A stretch of 64,000 nt of DNA from Epiperipatus broadwayi (lineage: Eukaryota > Onychophora > Udeonychophora > Euonychophora > Peripatidae), in contig JAQFVV010006718.1 of the NCBI GenBank assembly GCA_028023455.1, positions 124,001 through 188,000 of the forward strand, written 5' to 3'. A program made the translations under genes and the position numbers. The notes below the pieces were generated by a model that worked only from the letters and a program-made list of their open reading frames with translations, did no database searches and was not told the origin of the DNA. Below, in pieces: positions 46,568 through 59,180 of this stretch; within the stretch, counting starts at the first letter, position 1, and the number at the start of each line of letters is the position of its first letter.

Positions 46568-47695
46568 ATTAAATTTTTTCTATACATTCATCATTTAATG
46601 ATAGATAATGGAAATAGCCCAACATATTATATCTAACCTACCATCATCACAAACCTTCAGGCAAATGACAGCATGCAAAGTATCAAATAAACAGACTTAT
46701 AGATCAGCTTCTTCTATATGTAGATGTATTTGTGTTTGACAGATCGATTTGCACAATCCTAGTTAAATTCATATCTACTGTATTATTATTCTTTATTATT
46801 TTCGTTTTGTCCTTTTACCTTTTGTTTTTTCCTCTTGAAGTTGGTGATGATGTATATGTTACATATAGCAATTTATTAGTGAATAATTTCAATAATTTTT
46901 CTTTTTAGTATTTAAATGGTAATTATTTTTCTATAAAGAAATTATTATATTTTTGTATTGTACTTACACATATTTTTGTCTTGGTTATATTAGCTTTGTT
47001 TGAATGGTGTAAAATATAAGAAAAACCGTTTTCATTTGCAATTTAATTTTATAGAAAAGTTTTTTTTTGTAGCAAATTGATTTTTATATAGCGTTTATAA
47101 TTTATTAATATGATTAAGATGCAAATTCATAAAAATAATCACTAACAAATTAAGTTTTTTATTTAATTAGTGAAATATATTTTCAATTAATAAAATGTTT
47201 TTTTAGAAAAATAAATAAAATAGTGCTTGAAAATATTTATTAATTAGAATTTTGTTCCCATATACCATAGCAAAATTTAGCAATATTTGATTTGAAAAAT
47301 ACGTAGCATTAGAATAACAGAAAGAAAAAAGCAAAGATTAGACTGTTAACGTCTTATTATTTTTCATTACATAAAAGTTCTTGGTAGACAGCATCATTTA
47401 TAATGCAATGATAGAATGGTGAATTATAGAACTCAAGGTCCATGGATCGAGATTCTAGTTGCCCAAACTTTATATGAATTCCCAACAATATACCATAGAT
47501 TATGTATTTATAAAACGAGACAAATTGTTACATTACCGAACTGGCGCGAAAAAACTTGGTTTTAATAGTTTGACAATTTGAAAAACTTCTGGTAAGTTGG
47601 TTCATTTTATTATTTGTTTGATATTTTTAGTAAATAGGTTCTACATAGCAGAAATAGTTTTTATTTTTATTTTTTAATAATAGAAAAAAATATAT

Positions 47696-48884
47696 GGTAA
47701 TCCTGACGTTTAGCGCCCCGAACAATTCTCCCTCTATTTTTAAAAAAATGAACTATTTTTTCACTATGTAACTATATCCAAGTGTAAATGCTAATAAAAA
47801 AAGATTAAAAAAAATACTTACATTTACATGCGTATTTTTCACGTATAGCGGTCTTTGCTGTATATAGAACTGTAAATAAATGACGTATATTAACTGTAAA
47901 TGTTTTTCCGTAAAGAAGAATAAATAACAAGAAAACAAACTTACATTTTTAGGAGTAATTGGAAGCCACACAAGCGAGGAAATGCACGAAAAGGTCGTCG
48001 CGTGCGTGCAGATTTCTGAAAGAAAATTCCTGCAGGTAGGATGAGAACAAAGGTGTGCTCATCCCAAATTGGTATTTTAGCTTATGCTATGCGACAGAGT
48101 GGACATAGGCATAATTCCACGCGGTCAAGCAAAAGTAGTTCAGAATTTGTCTCGTGTCACAAATGACGCGTGACCAAATTGCGTGAGTCTAAATACAGCC
48201 TAAAAAAGTAATTATTTTTTTGGTTATTTATTATTCTTTATGTAATTGCAGAATATATGTAACTATAAATGTCTTTTTTACATGAAGATGAATAAATAAA
48301 ATGGATGTAACAAAACTTAATTTTTTAGGCTCTATTTAGTCTCACGCAAAGTTGCTATTAAAATTATGAACTACTGTACTTTGGTCATTTGTGACACGTG
48401 ACAAATTCTGAACTACTTTTGCTTGACCGCGTGGAATTATGCCTATGTCCACTCTGTCGCATAGCATAAGCTAAAATACCAATTTGGGATGAGCACACCT
48501 TTGTTCTCATCCTACCTGCAGGAATTTTCTTTCAGAAATCTGAACGCGACGCGACGACCTTTTCGTGCATTTCCTCGCTTGTGTGGCTTTTCGTGCATTT
48601 CCTCGCTTGTGTGGCTTCCAATTACTCCTAAAAATGTAAGTTTGTTTTCTTGTTATTTATTCTTCTTTACGGAAAAACATTTACAGTTAATATACGTCAT
48701 TTATTTACAGTTCTATATACAGCAAAGACCGCTATACGTGAAAAATACGCATGTAAATGTAAGTATTTTTTTTAATCTTTTTTTATTAGCATTTACACTT
48801 GGATATAGTTACATAGTGAAAAAATAGTTCATTTTTTTAAAAATAGAGGGAGAATTGTTCGGGGCGCTAAACGTCAGGATTACC
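47696..48884. mobile_element. 1.19-kb foldback DNA transposon, 8-bp TSD
   Basis: Ends GGTAATCCTGACGTTTAGCG and CGCTAAACGTCAGGATTACC, with AAATATAT on both outer sides (47688-47695 and 48885-48892). The inverted arms are about 0.5 kb each and nearly identical, so matching frames appear on opposite strands (47753-47971 minus, 48489-48827 plus); they are mirror images, not genes. The right arm has a 28-bp tandem duplication (48562-48617). Eight-base duplication fits hAT or related superfamilies. Non-autonomous. Absent from unit B. Confidence 0.9.
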
Positions 48885-48892
48885 AAATATAT

Positions 48893-49979
48893 TTACTGTG
48901 TTTGCAAAACAATATTGTTAGATTTTTATTTTCATTATCGTCTATTTTAAATATTATCACTCCAATTTTAATATTATACTTTATATGGAAATATTAATTA
49001 TTAAAGCATTTTAAAAGAAATCGACAATAAATCATAAAAAACTAAAAAAAAGAATTAAGTTATAACAATCTGTCACGACTAGAGTTTATTGAATAAATTA
49101 TCAAAATATACTTGGAGATTTAGAAGAAACGATAGAATAAATGAAATTAAACATATATAATTTTATATAAGATACTAGGGAAACGAATATGGGTATTTTT
49201 GTAGGCATACATAAGAGTAAATACAGTGGTATGGAGGGACTTTTATTTCGGACTCTGATAAGTAGAAGATCACTCGGTCTATTCAAACATAACCAAGATA
49301 TCTTGAAATTATTATCATTAAATCGGTATTTTAATCAAAATAAGCAAAAAAAAAAATTACAATAAACATATGTGCAGTGTCACATTATATATGACTTGCT
49401 TTATTGATAATGCCATAGTTTGAACTCTTTTTTAATATTCAATATGTTTGCTTCTAATTTTTCTGTAGTTAATATAGCCATTGAATTCATACTATATGGA
49501 TTATTATGAACTATAAATATTTAAAATATAATGTTTCATTTTCAACTCTAATAGTTAGTCCCAAATACAGTGACCATCTGATTATCGTTCCAGTGGACAA
49601 TTTTACTTGTTTTATATTTTAGGTAGATATTTAGATATTTGAGAATAAAAAACTGTAATACTAATAAATGAAATCAGAAAATCGAGTATTTATAAAGTTT
49701 TGAAAATATAATGGGATTCTTAAAATGTTTTTGGATTAAAATGCTCCAGTTAAAATTAGTAATCTGTCACAAAATAGGATAAAATAAGTAGACTATTTGA
49801 ATATAAAATTAAATATTTTGTTAACTAAAATTTTCATTAGTGTCTGATAGTATATTCATATTCAAGACTACTTCATGAATCTACATAATGGTTGTTAGTG
49901 GAAAATTTCAGGTATGAGATTTGAAGGAAATAGAAATAAGTAGTGGCCTGTAAAAAGTATCTGATTCTAATGCAAAGGT
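48893..49979. other. Unit A sequence without a match in unit B
   Basis: No gene recognised. A 65-codon minus frame begins near 50070 and continues to 49873 (LAQ/MAQKVYDNLDLHELKF at its start) and is partly shared with unit B at 56530-56660, but it is broken there. Confidence 0.35.
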
Positions 49980-50769
49980 TTTCTATTTCCTCTTTCTTTA
50001 ATACATATCTTATTGGTTTTACAAACTTAAGTTCATGTAAGTCCAAATTATCATAAACTTTTTGTGCCAATGGTCATATTTTATCTTTTACTTCCATACA
50101 CTGTAATTCTAATGCCATTTTGTTCTTATTGTTTTATACAAAATCATTGAGCACTGCAAAAGCAGTGGTAGAGATAGATTCAATAAACGGGGGAAATTTA
50201 ATTTAGATCTTTGCATGAGGAAGTACAATGAATAAATAATCACTTTGAAATTGAATTTAGCATAAATTTTTATTTTGGAAAGGAATCAGAATCTATTTAA
50301 CAATACTTTTCCTATCAAAGAACTAGAAATTACCTTTAAAATATGGTCTAAAGTTATCTTTATCACAATCTTTCTGGGTCACTGTGTCTGATGGATTACA
50401 CATAAAAATGATACAAATATTTATTATGTAAATGATGCTAATTAGTGATAAAGCAAAATATAATAGTAGAAGCAAAAGCAAGCAATTTAATTTTTTTCTA
50501 TATTTCCTTGACGAAATTCATCAGCTTTTGCAGTAATCAGCTGTAAAATCTTAAAATTATTGTAATTGTTCTTAGTGAAATTGGTCTCACTGGAAAAGAA
50601 AGTTTGATTGAAAGAGAGATATTTATATGTTTTTTGTAGAAGATTTAATTTAATATATTTTATTTTTATAATTCCTTGATGTATCAATGAAAAGTTAAGA
50701 GAATAAAATGTCTGAAATAGTTCTTTAAAGAATTATATAGTAATAAATAACAAGGAAACAAAATATGTC

Positions 50770-50885
50770 CTACAGTTATTTCATCTTCTGAAATGAGACA
50801 TGTAATTAAATCTACGAAAGAGAAAAGTTCCAGTAAATTATGGAATTATAACTGATATCTTAAAATAAGCAAGTGATGAAAGAGA
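50770..50885 (+). pseudogene. RTE-type LINE RT fragment, unit A
   Basis: Reads HVIKSTKEKSSSKLW and ISDE-like sequence matching the same point in unit B (57330-57440), where the RT continues. It breaks off at 50885, the end of unit A. Confidence 0.55.
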
Positions 50886-51027
50886 ACTGTTGGCAAAATT
50901 GTACCCCAAATCCAAAATTAAACAAGACCAGCATAAAAATAATATTAAAACACAACCTAAGGTTTCACTGCTACAAGCAGACTTCTCAAGTATAAAGAAC
51001 TACAAAAACTACACAATATATATAATA

Positions 51028-51207
51028 TTAAAAACTACCCACAAATCCATTCACTTCCCATCCACCCTTAATATTAAAAGAACTCTTAAATAAGTTAATT
51101 GCTTCAGAATAATAAATTTTCAATAATAAAGACTCTTTAATTCTTCTTTTGATTTCATTTCTTTCAAAGAAGACAACCTTAGCTTCATCAAAATCAATAG
51201 TGTGGCC
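51028..51207 (-). pseudogene. GIY-YIG/PLE C-terminal tail fragment
   Basis: A frame of about 60 codons without its own start, ending at TAA (51028-51030). It reads GHTIDFDEAKVVFFERNEIK, then RRIKESLLLKIYYSEAINLF. The H-x-(I/F)-D-(F/W) ... E-R-N ... R-(K/R)-IKES pattern is the end of GIY-YIG domains in metazoan PLEs. It is cut at its N-terminal side by (TA)n/(TG)n. It lies between the two duplication units and is not part of PLE copies 1 or 2. Confidence 0.6.
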
Positions 51208-51209
51208 TG

Positions 51210-51213
51210 TATT

Positions 51214-51251
<38 letters not shown>

Positions 51252-51290
51252 CGTGGATGGGTGGGTGGGTAGGTGTGTGTACTCTATATG
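51210..51290. repeat. (TA)n(TG)n with GGTGGGTGGGTAGG run
   Basis: Compound microsatellite directly before unit B. Confidence 0.9.
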
Positions 51291-52614
51291 CTTTTTCATT
51301 TGCAATAGTATTGTAATCTAGTAATGTATAATATCGGAAGAAAAAATAATCATCAAATATTTTTAATGAGTTTTATACTTTGTTTTATATAATTCAACAA
51401 ATATGGCATCGCTATTTTTAATTAAATGAAATCAACATTTATGTTATTATCAAACTCTTTAATTCATAAAAAGGAAGTCTGCACCTGGGATGTATATTTT
51501 CTGTTGTATTTATACTGTCATACGACCGGGAATAATATTTCTGTTCGTTTAAGAATAACACACTATTCTAAGAAATAATTATAAAAATATTTATTATAGG
51601 TAATTATAATACAAATATATACATAGTTTATATATAATACTTCACCTCTGTTTGGTTGGTCAATTATACAAGCTTTAGCTATTAACAGCACATATAACAT
51701 TTGAGAAAAAGTATAGTGCCTTCTCATTTCAGATCCTGGCATTTACAACCTTTGAGTGGCTTGCCTTGAGCTTGCCTCACTGACACCTACTGTGTTATGG
51801 ATAATGTAGTGCTGCCGCTATTGTCTGATAGTTGTCAGGTTGTTTTCGGCTATCTGACAGTCGTCTCTGTTTTTATAGTGAGATGTCTGATTTTATTGAA
51901 AATGAATGGATTTAGTGATTTAGCTCTCTAATTGCTTTGTTTACACCATTGATTATTTAATTCCTTTTTATCACAATCTTATTGGTTAGTTTTATTGTAA
52001 GTTAAATATGTTTTTGATAAGATGATAGTAAAGACAAGTGCTTGAGCTTCGGCTAAATTAGGGTGTTCTAAACAATTTCCTTGCCAGCCTGATCTTTTTT
52101 TATAATCTGAAAGAATAATATAAATTTTTTAACATGTAAACACTATATTTATATTCTAAACAGAAAGTGGATTATGTTAATTGATTTTGAAAACCTAAGT
52201 AATAAACATCACATAATAAATACTTTATCAATGAGACCAAATCATTAAATAAAGTCAATGTGTTTTATAAATATATTAAAACAAACAATACATTATTATT
52301 TTTTTAAATTGAAATGCACACTGATGTTTCATTTATAAATATACAAAAACATCTTGTTGAATTTGTCTGAAATTTTGTGATGATGGCATTTTAGTATGAA
52401 TTATTTGTTGGATTATTTCAATCATCTAATATTGGGAACTAAATGTCTTTATTATCTATTTAAAATTTTTCTAGTAATAACTGGAAGGTAACCACTTTTC
52501 AAGAAAGTTTATTTTAAGTAGATGTTTTTTTTCAAATCACTGCCTTTTAAATAAATTTCTTCTGCTCTGTTCTATAATGGTAACATGTTTTGTGTTTCTG
52601 ATAGACCGAGCATT

Positions 52615-52642
52615 GATTATATATATATCATTATATATATAT

Positions 52643-52728
<86 letters not shown>
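52615..52728. repeat. Long (TA)n microsatellite
   Basis: Over 100 bases of TA with few interruptions. At the same place in unit A (about 45294) there is only a TATATATA, so the tract expanded after duplication. Confidence 0.95.
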
Positions 52729-52732
<4 letters not shown>

Positions 52733-53559
52733 AGATGATTATCTGGACCAACTGATGGTTCAGCACAAAATATGGATAATAAATATTTATATTTTTCACA
52801 TGTGTGTGGCCATATGTATCAGTTGTATGAGACAGAGTGGATAGCTGGAGGGAGCTTGAAAGTCTGTATTCAAATTCCTTATAATTATATGTAAACTTGC
52901 CAGTATATAAATTATATTCAAATATTATAATTGGGTGAAGTATATAGAAATCCTAATTATAAACTAAATATTTTAATGATGATCTATAAAAATGAGCCTA
53001 TATTACTTATTTATTTTTTGTACAGCATTAAGATTTCTAATATCTGGTCACTTTTCTACAGATCTCATTTCAAAAATCTTTAACCATTTCGAATCCTTGG
53101 GATTATGCTCTCCTTGGATATAAAGACGTTTTTTACTTTTACCAAAAATTGAATAAACTATGCACAGAAAAAGACGCTTTTTGTAAGATCATAAGGTCAA
53201 TCAATATATTTTTCAAAGAGTTAGATATGATATTATAAAAAGTCCATTATTGTAAAATCATATCTTTATTATATGGAACATTTAAATTGAATGATCAATA
53301 CAACATTTCTAAAAAGATGTTTTATGAGAACTTTAAACATGGGTTTTGTGAGAGAGGCAGATATCTGCTTTATTATTATTAAGAAGATTTGGCAGAGTGT
53401 AAAACACATTGGAAAGCTGCAGTTAAATATGGTATTGAAGTATACAGAAAAAAAAGTTTGTTGTTGAAGAAGCTAAAAGACTGCATACAAATATGATAAT
53501 ATGTTGAACTATTTCCATCATCTACCCTTAGATGTTGAATGTATACAAAAATTTTAAAC

Positions 53560-53958
53560 ATTATTTAAACTTTTCAAATTCAAACAAATTGTTAGTAATG
53601 ACGCATAAATGGACAACACATGTTAGTAATTACACAAGTATTATTCTTCACTCTTTTCAGGTGTTCTGAGCTGACCAGTGGTAACGTTAACATAGAAATC
53701 GAACATAAGACTTTTAGTTTCTTGAATTTCGAATTTTAAGGCAACATTCTAACCAGCTGAGCATTGCTTTAAAATTCGATATTCAAGAAACTAAAGGTGC
53801 AAGTTCGATTACTATGCTAATATTGTCACTAGTCAGGCCAGAAACACTTGGAGAGTGGAGAATAATTCTACTTAAAACATTGTGTAATTATTAACCTGCG
53901 TTGTCTATTTGCATGTTATTACTAACAAGTTGTATGTATTTGAAAAGTTTAAATAAAG
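53560..53958. mobile_element. Palindromic tRNA-SINE, unit B
   Basis: Counterpart of 46153-46567 with the same loop and arms. The hammerhead-like segment is more degraded here. Confidence 0.7.
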
Positions 53959-55497
53959 TTTAAGATTTTTCTATACATTCAACATTTAATGATAATGAAA
54001 ATAGTCCATCATGTTTATTATCACATCTAATATTCCATCATCACCAATCTTCAGGCAAATGACAGCATGCAAAATATCAAATAAACAAACTAATAGATCA
54101 TCTTGTTCTATATGTAGATGTATTTGTGTTTCACAGATCGATTTGCATAATCCTAGTTAAATTCATATCTACTGTATTATTATTCTTTATTATTTTCGTT
54201 TTGTCCTTTTACCTTTTGTTTTTTCCTCTTGAAGTTGGTGATGATGTATAAGTTACATATAGCAATTTATTAGTGAATAATTTCAATAATTTTTCTTTTT
54301 AATATTTAAATGGTAATTATTTTTGTTTAAATGAATTATTATATTTTTGTATTGTACTTACACATATTTTTTGTCTTGATTATATTAGCTTTGTGTGCGG
54401 GTGTAAAATATAAGAAAAACGGTTTATATTTGCAATTTAATTTTTTTGAAAAGTTTTTTTTTAACAAATTGATCTTTATATAGCCTTTATAATTTATAAA
54501 TAGGATTAAGATGCAAACTCATATAAATATTCACTAACAAATTAAGTTTTTTATTTTATTAGTGAAATATGTTTTCAATTAATAAAATGTTTTTTTTAAA
54601 TAAATAAAATAGTGATTGAAAATATTTATTAATTAGAATTTTGTTCCCATATGTCATAACTATAAAGTCCATAGAAAAATTTAGCAATAATATTTGATTT
54701 GAAAAATACATAGCATTGGAGAACAGTGAAAAAAGTGCAAACAGTAAACTGATAACGTCTTGTTAACTTTCATTACGTAAAGGTTGTTGGTACTCAGCAT
54801 GATTTATAATATGATGATAGAATGGCGAATTATAGAACTCAAAGTCCATGGATTGTAATTCTAGTTGACCAAACTTCATATGAATTCCCAACAATAAAAC
54901 ATAGATTATGTCAGTAATTGCACGTGTGACAGAGATCGTACATTCGAATTTTTTACTGGCACGCGAACTATTTATATATCATAATTTTTTTCGATATTTT
55001 TTATATTGTTAAAAACTGTGTTAATAAAAATTTGCTGAAAATTAAAGGTAAAGTAAATGAATAAAATATTATATTAGAATTCAATTTACAATTGAACTCT
55101 GATGAGAAGCAATAGATTATATTTTAAGTCAAATAAAGTGGTAGCTTATACTATGATATATTCTATAAACCAGTCAAATGATTCCAATAAAACTAGAAAG
55201 TAAACTCGGTGAAATATTTTATAACTCTTTGAAGTAAGTTTTTTCAAATCTAAAGTAAAAATAATCAAATGGTTATCTATCTTAATCTTTATTCACCTAA
55301 AGGTGTTGACTCCATTCATTTTTTTTTAATGTAATCAAAATCGTGGTCAACGAACAAAAATGCGTAGTCAACACTATCAAATGGATTTTTTTTTTGCTTG
55401 AAGTTTTGCTGTAAACGTGAAATGATAAATGTTTACTTATAAAATTATTAAATCTTATTTAAATTTACTTTTAAATAAATTTGTAACCATTATATTA

Positions 55498-56345
55498 ATA
55501 TGACTAATGAAAATAAAAAACAAAAATGATCAAACAGTAGAGAATTTCAAAATTGGTGGACTAATGAGTATGGAATGATTAACAAAGGCATCAGGATAGT
55601 GTGTATTTTATATTCTGGAACAGTTGTATTGAGAACATCATCAGTAAAATTGCATTATGAGACCAATTGTAAATCGCTCTGTGGAAAAAGCATTTGAAAA
55701 TATAAATATTTAATCAATAACTGCGGCTAGTTTTTTTTATTTCCAATGTAATTGCCAAACATGGGAAACCTTTTAATGATAAAGAATACATGAAAGAAGC
55801 ATGGATGAAATGTTCACCGGTTCTTTTTGAAGATTTTGAAAACAAAGGGAAAACGATTCAGAGCATAAAAGATTTATCATTGGCTAGAAATTCAGTTAAA
55901 GAAAAAATCCTGCAAATGGCTAACAACATAACTTACCAACAAAAATGTGACATGAAATCTTCTAGTTTAATTTCTCTCTGCCTTGATGAAAATACAGATT
56001 CAAGTGGATCAGCTAGTTTGACTATTTTTATTGCTAGTGTGTTGGGAATAATATCGAAGAAGAATTGATAGGTTTGGCCTCATTAGTAACAACAAAAGGA
56101 ATAGATATTTGCAACATAGATGTTGCCAAAATTGTATCAGTAACTACAGATGATGCTTATGACTGGAAAGGAAAATAGTTTTCTCACTTTATTTATTAAC
56201 CATATTGGACATTAAATTTTGGGTTTTCATTTTATTATACATCAGCAGGTTTTATGAATGAAGGCCAGTTTTAAGTCATTGGATGATGTTATGAACATTA
56301 TGACTAAATTAATCAATTTTATATCTACACATTGAGTGAGATAAA
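55498..56345 (+). pseudogene. hAT transposase relic (GTF2IRD2/ZBED-like)
   Basis: Begins with a BED-finger-like part (REFQNWWTNEYGM, ILYSGTVVLR, LHYETNC), in which much of the cysteine pattern is lost. Next come IAKHGKPFNDKEYMKEAW (55750 onward) and the longest open stretch, 55790-56068, with SLARNSVKEKI and LISLCLDENTDSSGSASLTI. The latter is the hAT block holding the first catalytic Asp (usual form ALDESTD). After a frameshift near 56065, LIGLASLVTTKGIDI and VTTDDAYDWKGK follow, then broken sequence to about 56345. The C-terminal dimerisation region is not found. Confidence 0.8.
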
Positions 56346-56399
56346 CTCAGTATACTATGGTTTACTTATGTACAACAATGGCTGAATAGTTTTCACTTT

Positions 56400-56512
56400 G
56401 TTTTCAAAATCTTCAAAAAGAACTGGTGCACATTTCATCCAAGCTTCTTTCATGTATTCTTTATCATTAAAAGGTTTCCCATGTTTGGCAATTACATTGG
56501 AAATAAAAAAAA
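56400..56512 (-). pseudogene. Inverted fragment of the hAT transposase
   Basis: Reverse complement of about 55735-55846, covering the FNDKEYMKEAWMKC to FEDFENK region. With the plus copy it forms an inverted repeat with ~0.55 kb between. Nearly identical, so the inverted duplication is younger than most decay. Confidence 0.8.
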
Positions 56513-57329
56513 TAATGTAAAGGTTTTTCTATTTCCTCTTTCTTTAACATATATCTTACTATTTTTAAAAACTTAAGTTCATATAGGTCCAGATTAACTG
56601 TGACAATGAAATTAGTATTGTGAAACGATATTTCATCTTTTAATTACATACACATAAATTCTAATGCCATTTTTTATTATTTTTATTGTACACAATCACT
56701 GAGCACTGAAAAGGCAGTGGTGGAGATAGATTCAATAAACTGATGGATTTTAGTAAGATCTTTGTACAAGGAAGTACACTGAATAAATAATCACTTTGAA
56801 ATTGGATTTAGCATAAATTTTTATTTTGGAAATAAATTTATCCTTAACCAGAATGTATTTAACAATACTTGGCCTATCATAGAACTAGGAATTACCTTTA
56901 AAATATGGACTAAAGTGATCTTTATCACAATCTTGCTAGGTCACTGGGTTTGATGTATTACATATAAAAATGGTATTATGTCAATGATGCCAATCGTAAT
57001 AAAGCAAAATATAATAGTAGTAACAAAAGCAAGCAATTTAATTTAAATTTTTTCTACATTTCCTTGGTAATCATCTGTAAAATCTTAAATTTATTCTAAT
57101 TGTTCATAGTGAAATATGTCTCCCAGGGAAAGAAGGTTTGATTGAAAGAGAGATATTTATATATATTTTTTGTGTGGATAATCCAATTTGATATATTTTA
57201 TTTTTGTAATTCCTTGATATATCAATGAAAAGTTAACAGAGAATAAAATGTCTGAAATAGTTTTATAAAGAATTATATAGTAATAAATAACAAGGAAACA
57301 AAATATGTCCTGCAGTTATTTCATCTTCT

Positions 57330-58670
57330 AAAATGAGACATGTAATTAAGACTATGAAAGAGAAAAGTTCCAGTAAATTATGGAATTATAATTGATATCT
57401 TAAAATAAGCAAGTGATGAAATAGAACTGTTGGCAAATTTGTATGTTAAATGCCTAAATGATAAAATTTTAACAGATGATTGGAATAATGCAGAAGTAAT
57501 ATTGATCTTTAGGAAATGTGATAAAGAATATGTTAAAAGTTACATGTAAGTTCTATGTAAAAAGTTTACCAAAATAATTATGACCTATCTACAGCCAACT
57601 TTAGATATTAACCAACTAGATTTAAAAAATGAGTTTTAGCACATGGGATTATATCCAAATATTGAGTGAAGTTACAGAAAGAACCAATAAATATGAATTG
57701 GTGTTATGCTTTGGATTATAGAAAAGGATTTGATTCTCTAAGCATTTCTGCAGTGATTAAAGCATTGGAACATCAAGATGTAGATTAGGGATATTCTGGA
57801 AAAATATCAAACTGCAACAGCAATGAATAGCTTACATGATGATAATAAAAGATTAACATTGAGAACTGTGAATGACATGGTGATTGAATATCTTCAAAAA
57901 TAGTTTATGGATTAAAATTGGGAAGTAATGGAATAAAATTAAATTGAAATTATTTAAGTCATCTAGATTTTGCAAATAATGTGATTGTTTTTGCAAATAA
58001 TGCATCAGAGGTTAAGGCAATGTTGGAAATGAAAGTAAAAAAATAGAACTAAAGATAAATGTTAAAATAAATAAAGTAACATTCAATGGTTTTTCTCAGA
58101 AGAAAGTAATGATTGATAAATATAAAATTAGCAATTAATCTTGGTAAGATTAATAATAGCTCTAAACATAATGAATGAAATTTAATCATAAAATTAAACC
58201 TGGATGGAATGTTTTTGATAGAAATAATATTAAAAGAAAGTGTGTCTATAGGTTTGTAAAATATTTGTGATAGATATGTTTCGTCAACCCTTATTGATGA
58301 ACGTGAGACTTTGATAATTAATATTAAAAAAAGCAATTCAGAGACTTCAGACAACTCAATAAAATATGTAAAAATGTGTGTTAGAAGTAACAAGAAAAAA
58401 TCAGAAATGACATTCATGGCTGAGAGAACACATAGGAGTACTGACATCATTAAAAAAATTATGAGATTGAAATAGTGCAGGATAGATCTATTTTTAGAAA
58501 AATGAAAATACATCGGCAGTTGGTTTTTTTAAATTATATTGCAAATGATTGTAAATCATCTAAAAAAAACTCTATGTGAGGTGGATGGATGAAATCAAAA
58601 AATTTGCTTTTGTGACATGAAAAAGAAAGGCTAGAAATCAGAGAAACTTCTTGAAACTTTCATTCTACAA
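57330..58670 (+). pseudogene. RTE-type LINE reverse transcriptase relic
   Basis: Family blocks appear in order across many stops. ILTDDWNNAEVILIF (near 57470) is typical of RTE elements. YEL...LDYRKGFDS-like sequence near 57700 carries the first catalytic region. YLSHLDFANNVIVFANNASE near 57955 is the active-site block, with the usual DD changed to NN. LGWNVFDRNNI is near 58200, MAERTHRSTDIIKKIMRLK near 58420 and VRWMDEIKKFA near 58580. The endonuclease is not seen. A minus-strand 154-codon frame (58049-58513) is its shadow. Confidence 0.75.
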
Positions 58671-59085
58671 TATATATACAATGTTTGAAAATGATGCTGG
58701 TATATATAACTACCAAAAAATTAGTTATTACCTATATTTCAAAAAAAAAAAATCACTGACATAATAATTCTTTTAAGATTCGGAGTACTTTGCATGCTCT
58801 GGTTAGGAAGTCACTGTGACTAATAAATAAATATTAGTCACTATAACTAAATAAAACTGATAGTGAAATCAATGTAGTGAATTACACTTATCTCCAATAA
58901 TATATTCTTTCAACAAAGAAAAATCTCTTTCCTCTTTCCGTATATATAAAACACGTTCATAGTCACACACACTGGCGCTATTTGTAACTTCTTAAAAATA
59001 TCAAAAAATAATAATATTAAATATCAAGTTGGAAAAAGGAAATCAAACTTTTTTATTCAGTTTAACTGTGTACATCTGTTTTACC
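58671..59085. other. No feature recognised
   Basis: AT-rich, no frame or repeat recognised. Confidence 0.4.
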
Positions 59086-59180
59086 TGGGTGCCACTAGGT
59101 TGTCTTAACCTAGATAGTTATATCATATATTTATTCATGTGTACGTGGTTCAAACCCACTTGGTACAATATTATGACATA
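59085..59180 (+). mobile_element. Possible SINE with the family tail
   Basis: GTGGTTCAAACCCACTTGG resembles a B box and is followed by ATATTATGACATATG, close to the tail of the SINE family at 13.9-16.1 kb. Upstream CTAGGTTGTCTTAACCTAG could be a degraded A-box region. Confidence 0.4.

Larger units (their letters stand above)
43967..50885. repeat. Tandem segmental duplication, unit A
   Basis: 43967-47505 matches 51270-54912 and 49980-50885 matches 56515-57440, both in direct order at roughly 90% identity. Between these blocks unit A has a foldback transposon (47696-48884). Minus-strand ATTATAAAAACAGAGACGAC near 44560 looks like a TATA promoter or LTR R region, so the 3.5-kb block could instead be an old LTR pair. 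Confidence 0.8.
51270..57445. repeat. Tandem segmental duplication, unit B
   Basis: Second copy of 43967-50885. It lacks the foldback transposon but holds a hAT relic (55498-56345) and an inverted piece of it. The palindromic SINE (53560-53958) and the 17-kb-like repeat (52580-52880) are shared with unit A, so they predate the duplication. Confidence 0.8.

Noticed and set aside
48489-48827. Two matching proteins (47753-47971 minus, 48489-48827 plus) as a gene pair
   Set aside because: They are the same sequence read from the two inverted arms of a foldback transposon.
58049-58513. 154-codon minus-strand frame
   Set aside because: Hydrophobic, AT-driven shadow of the RTE reverse transcriptase relic on the plus strand.
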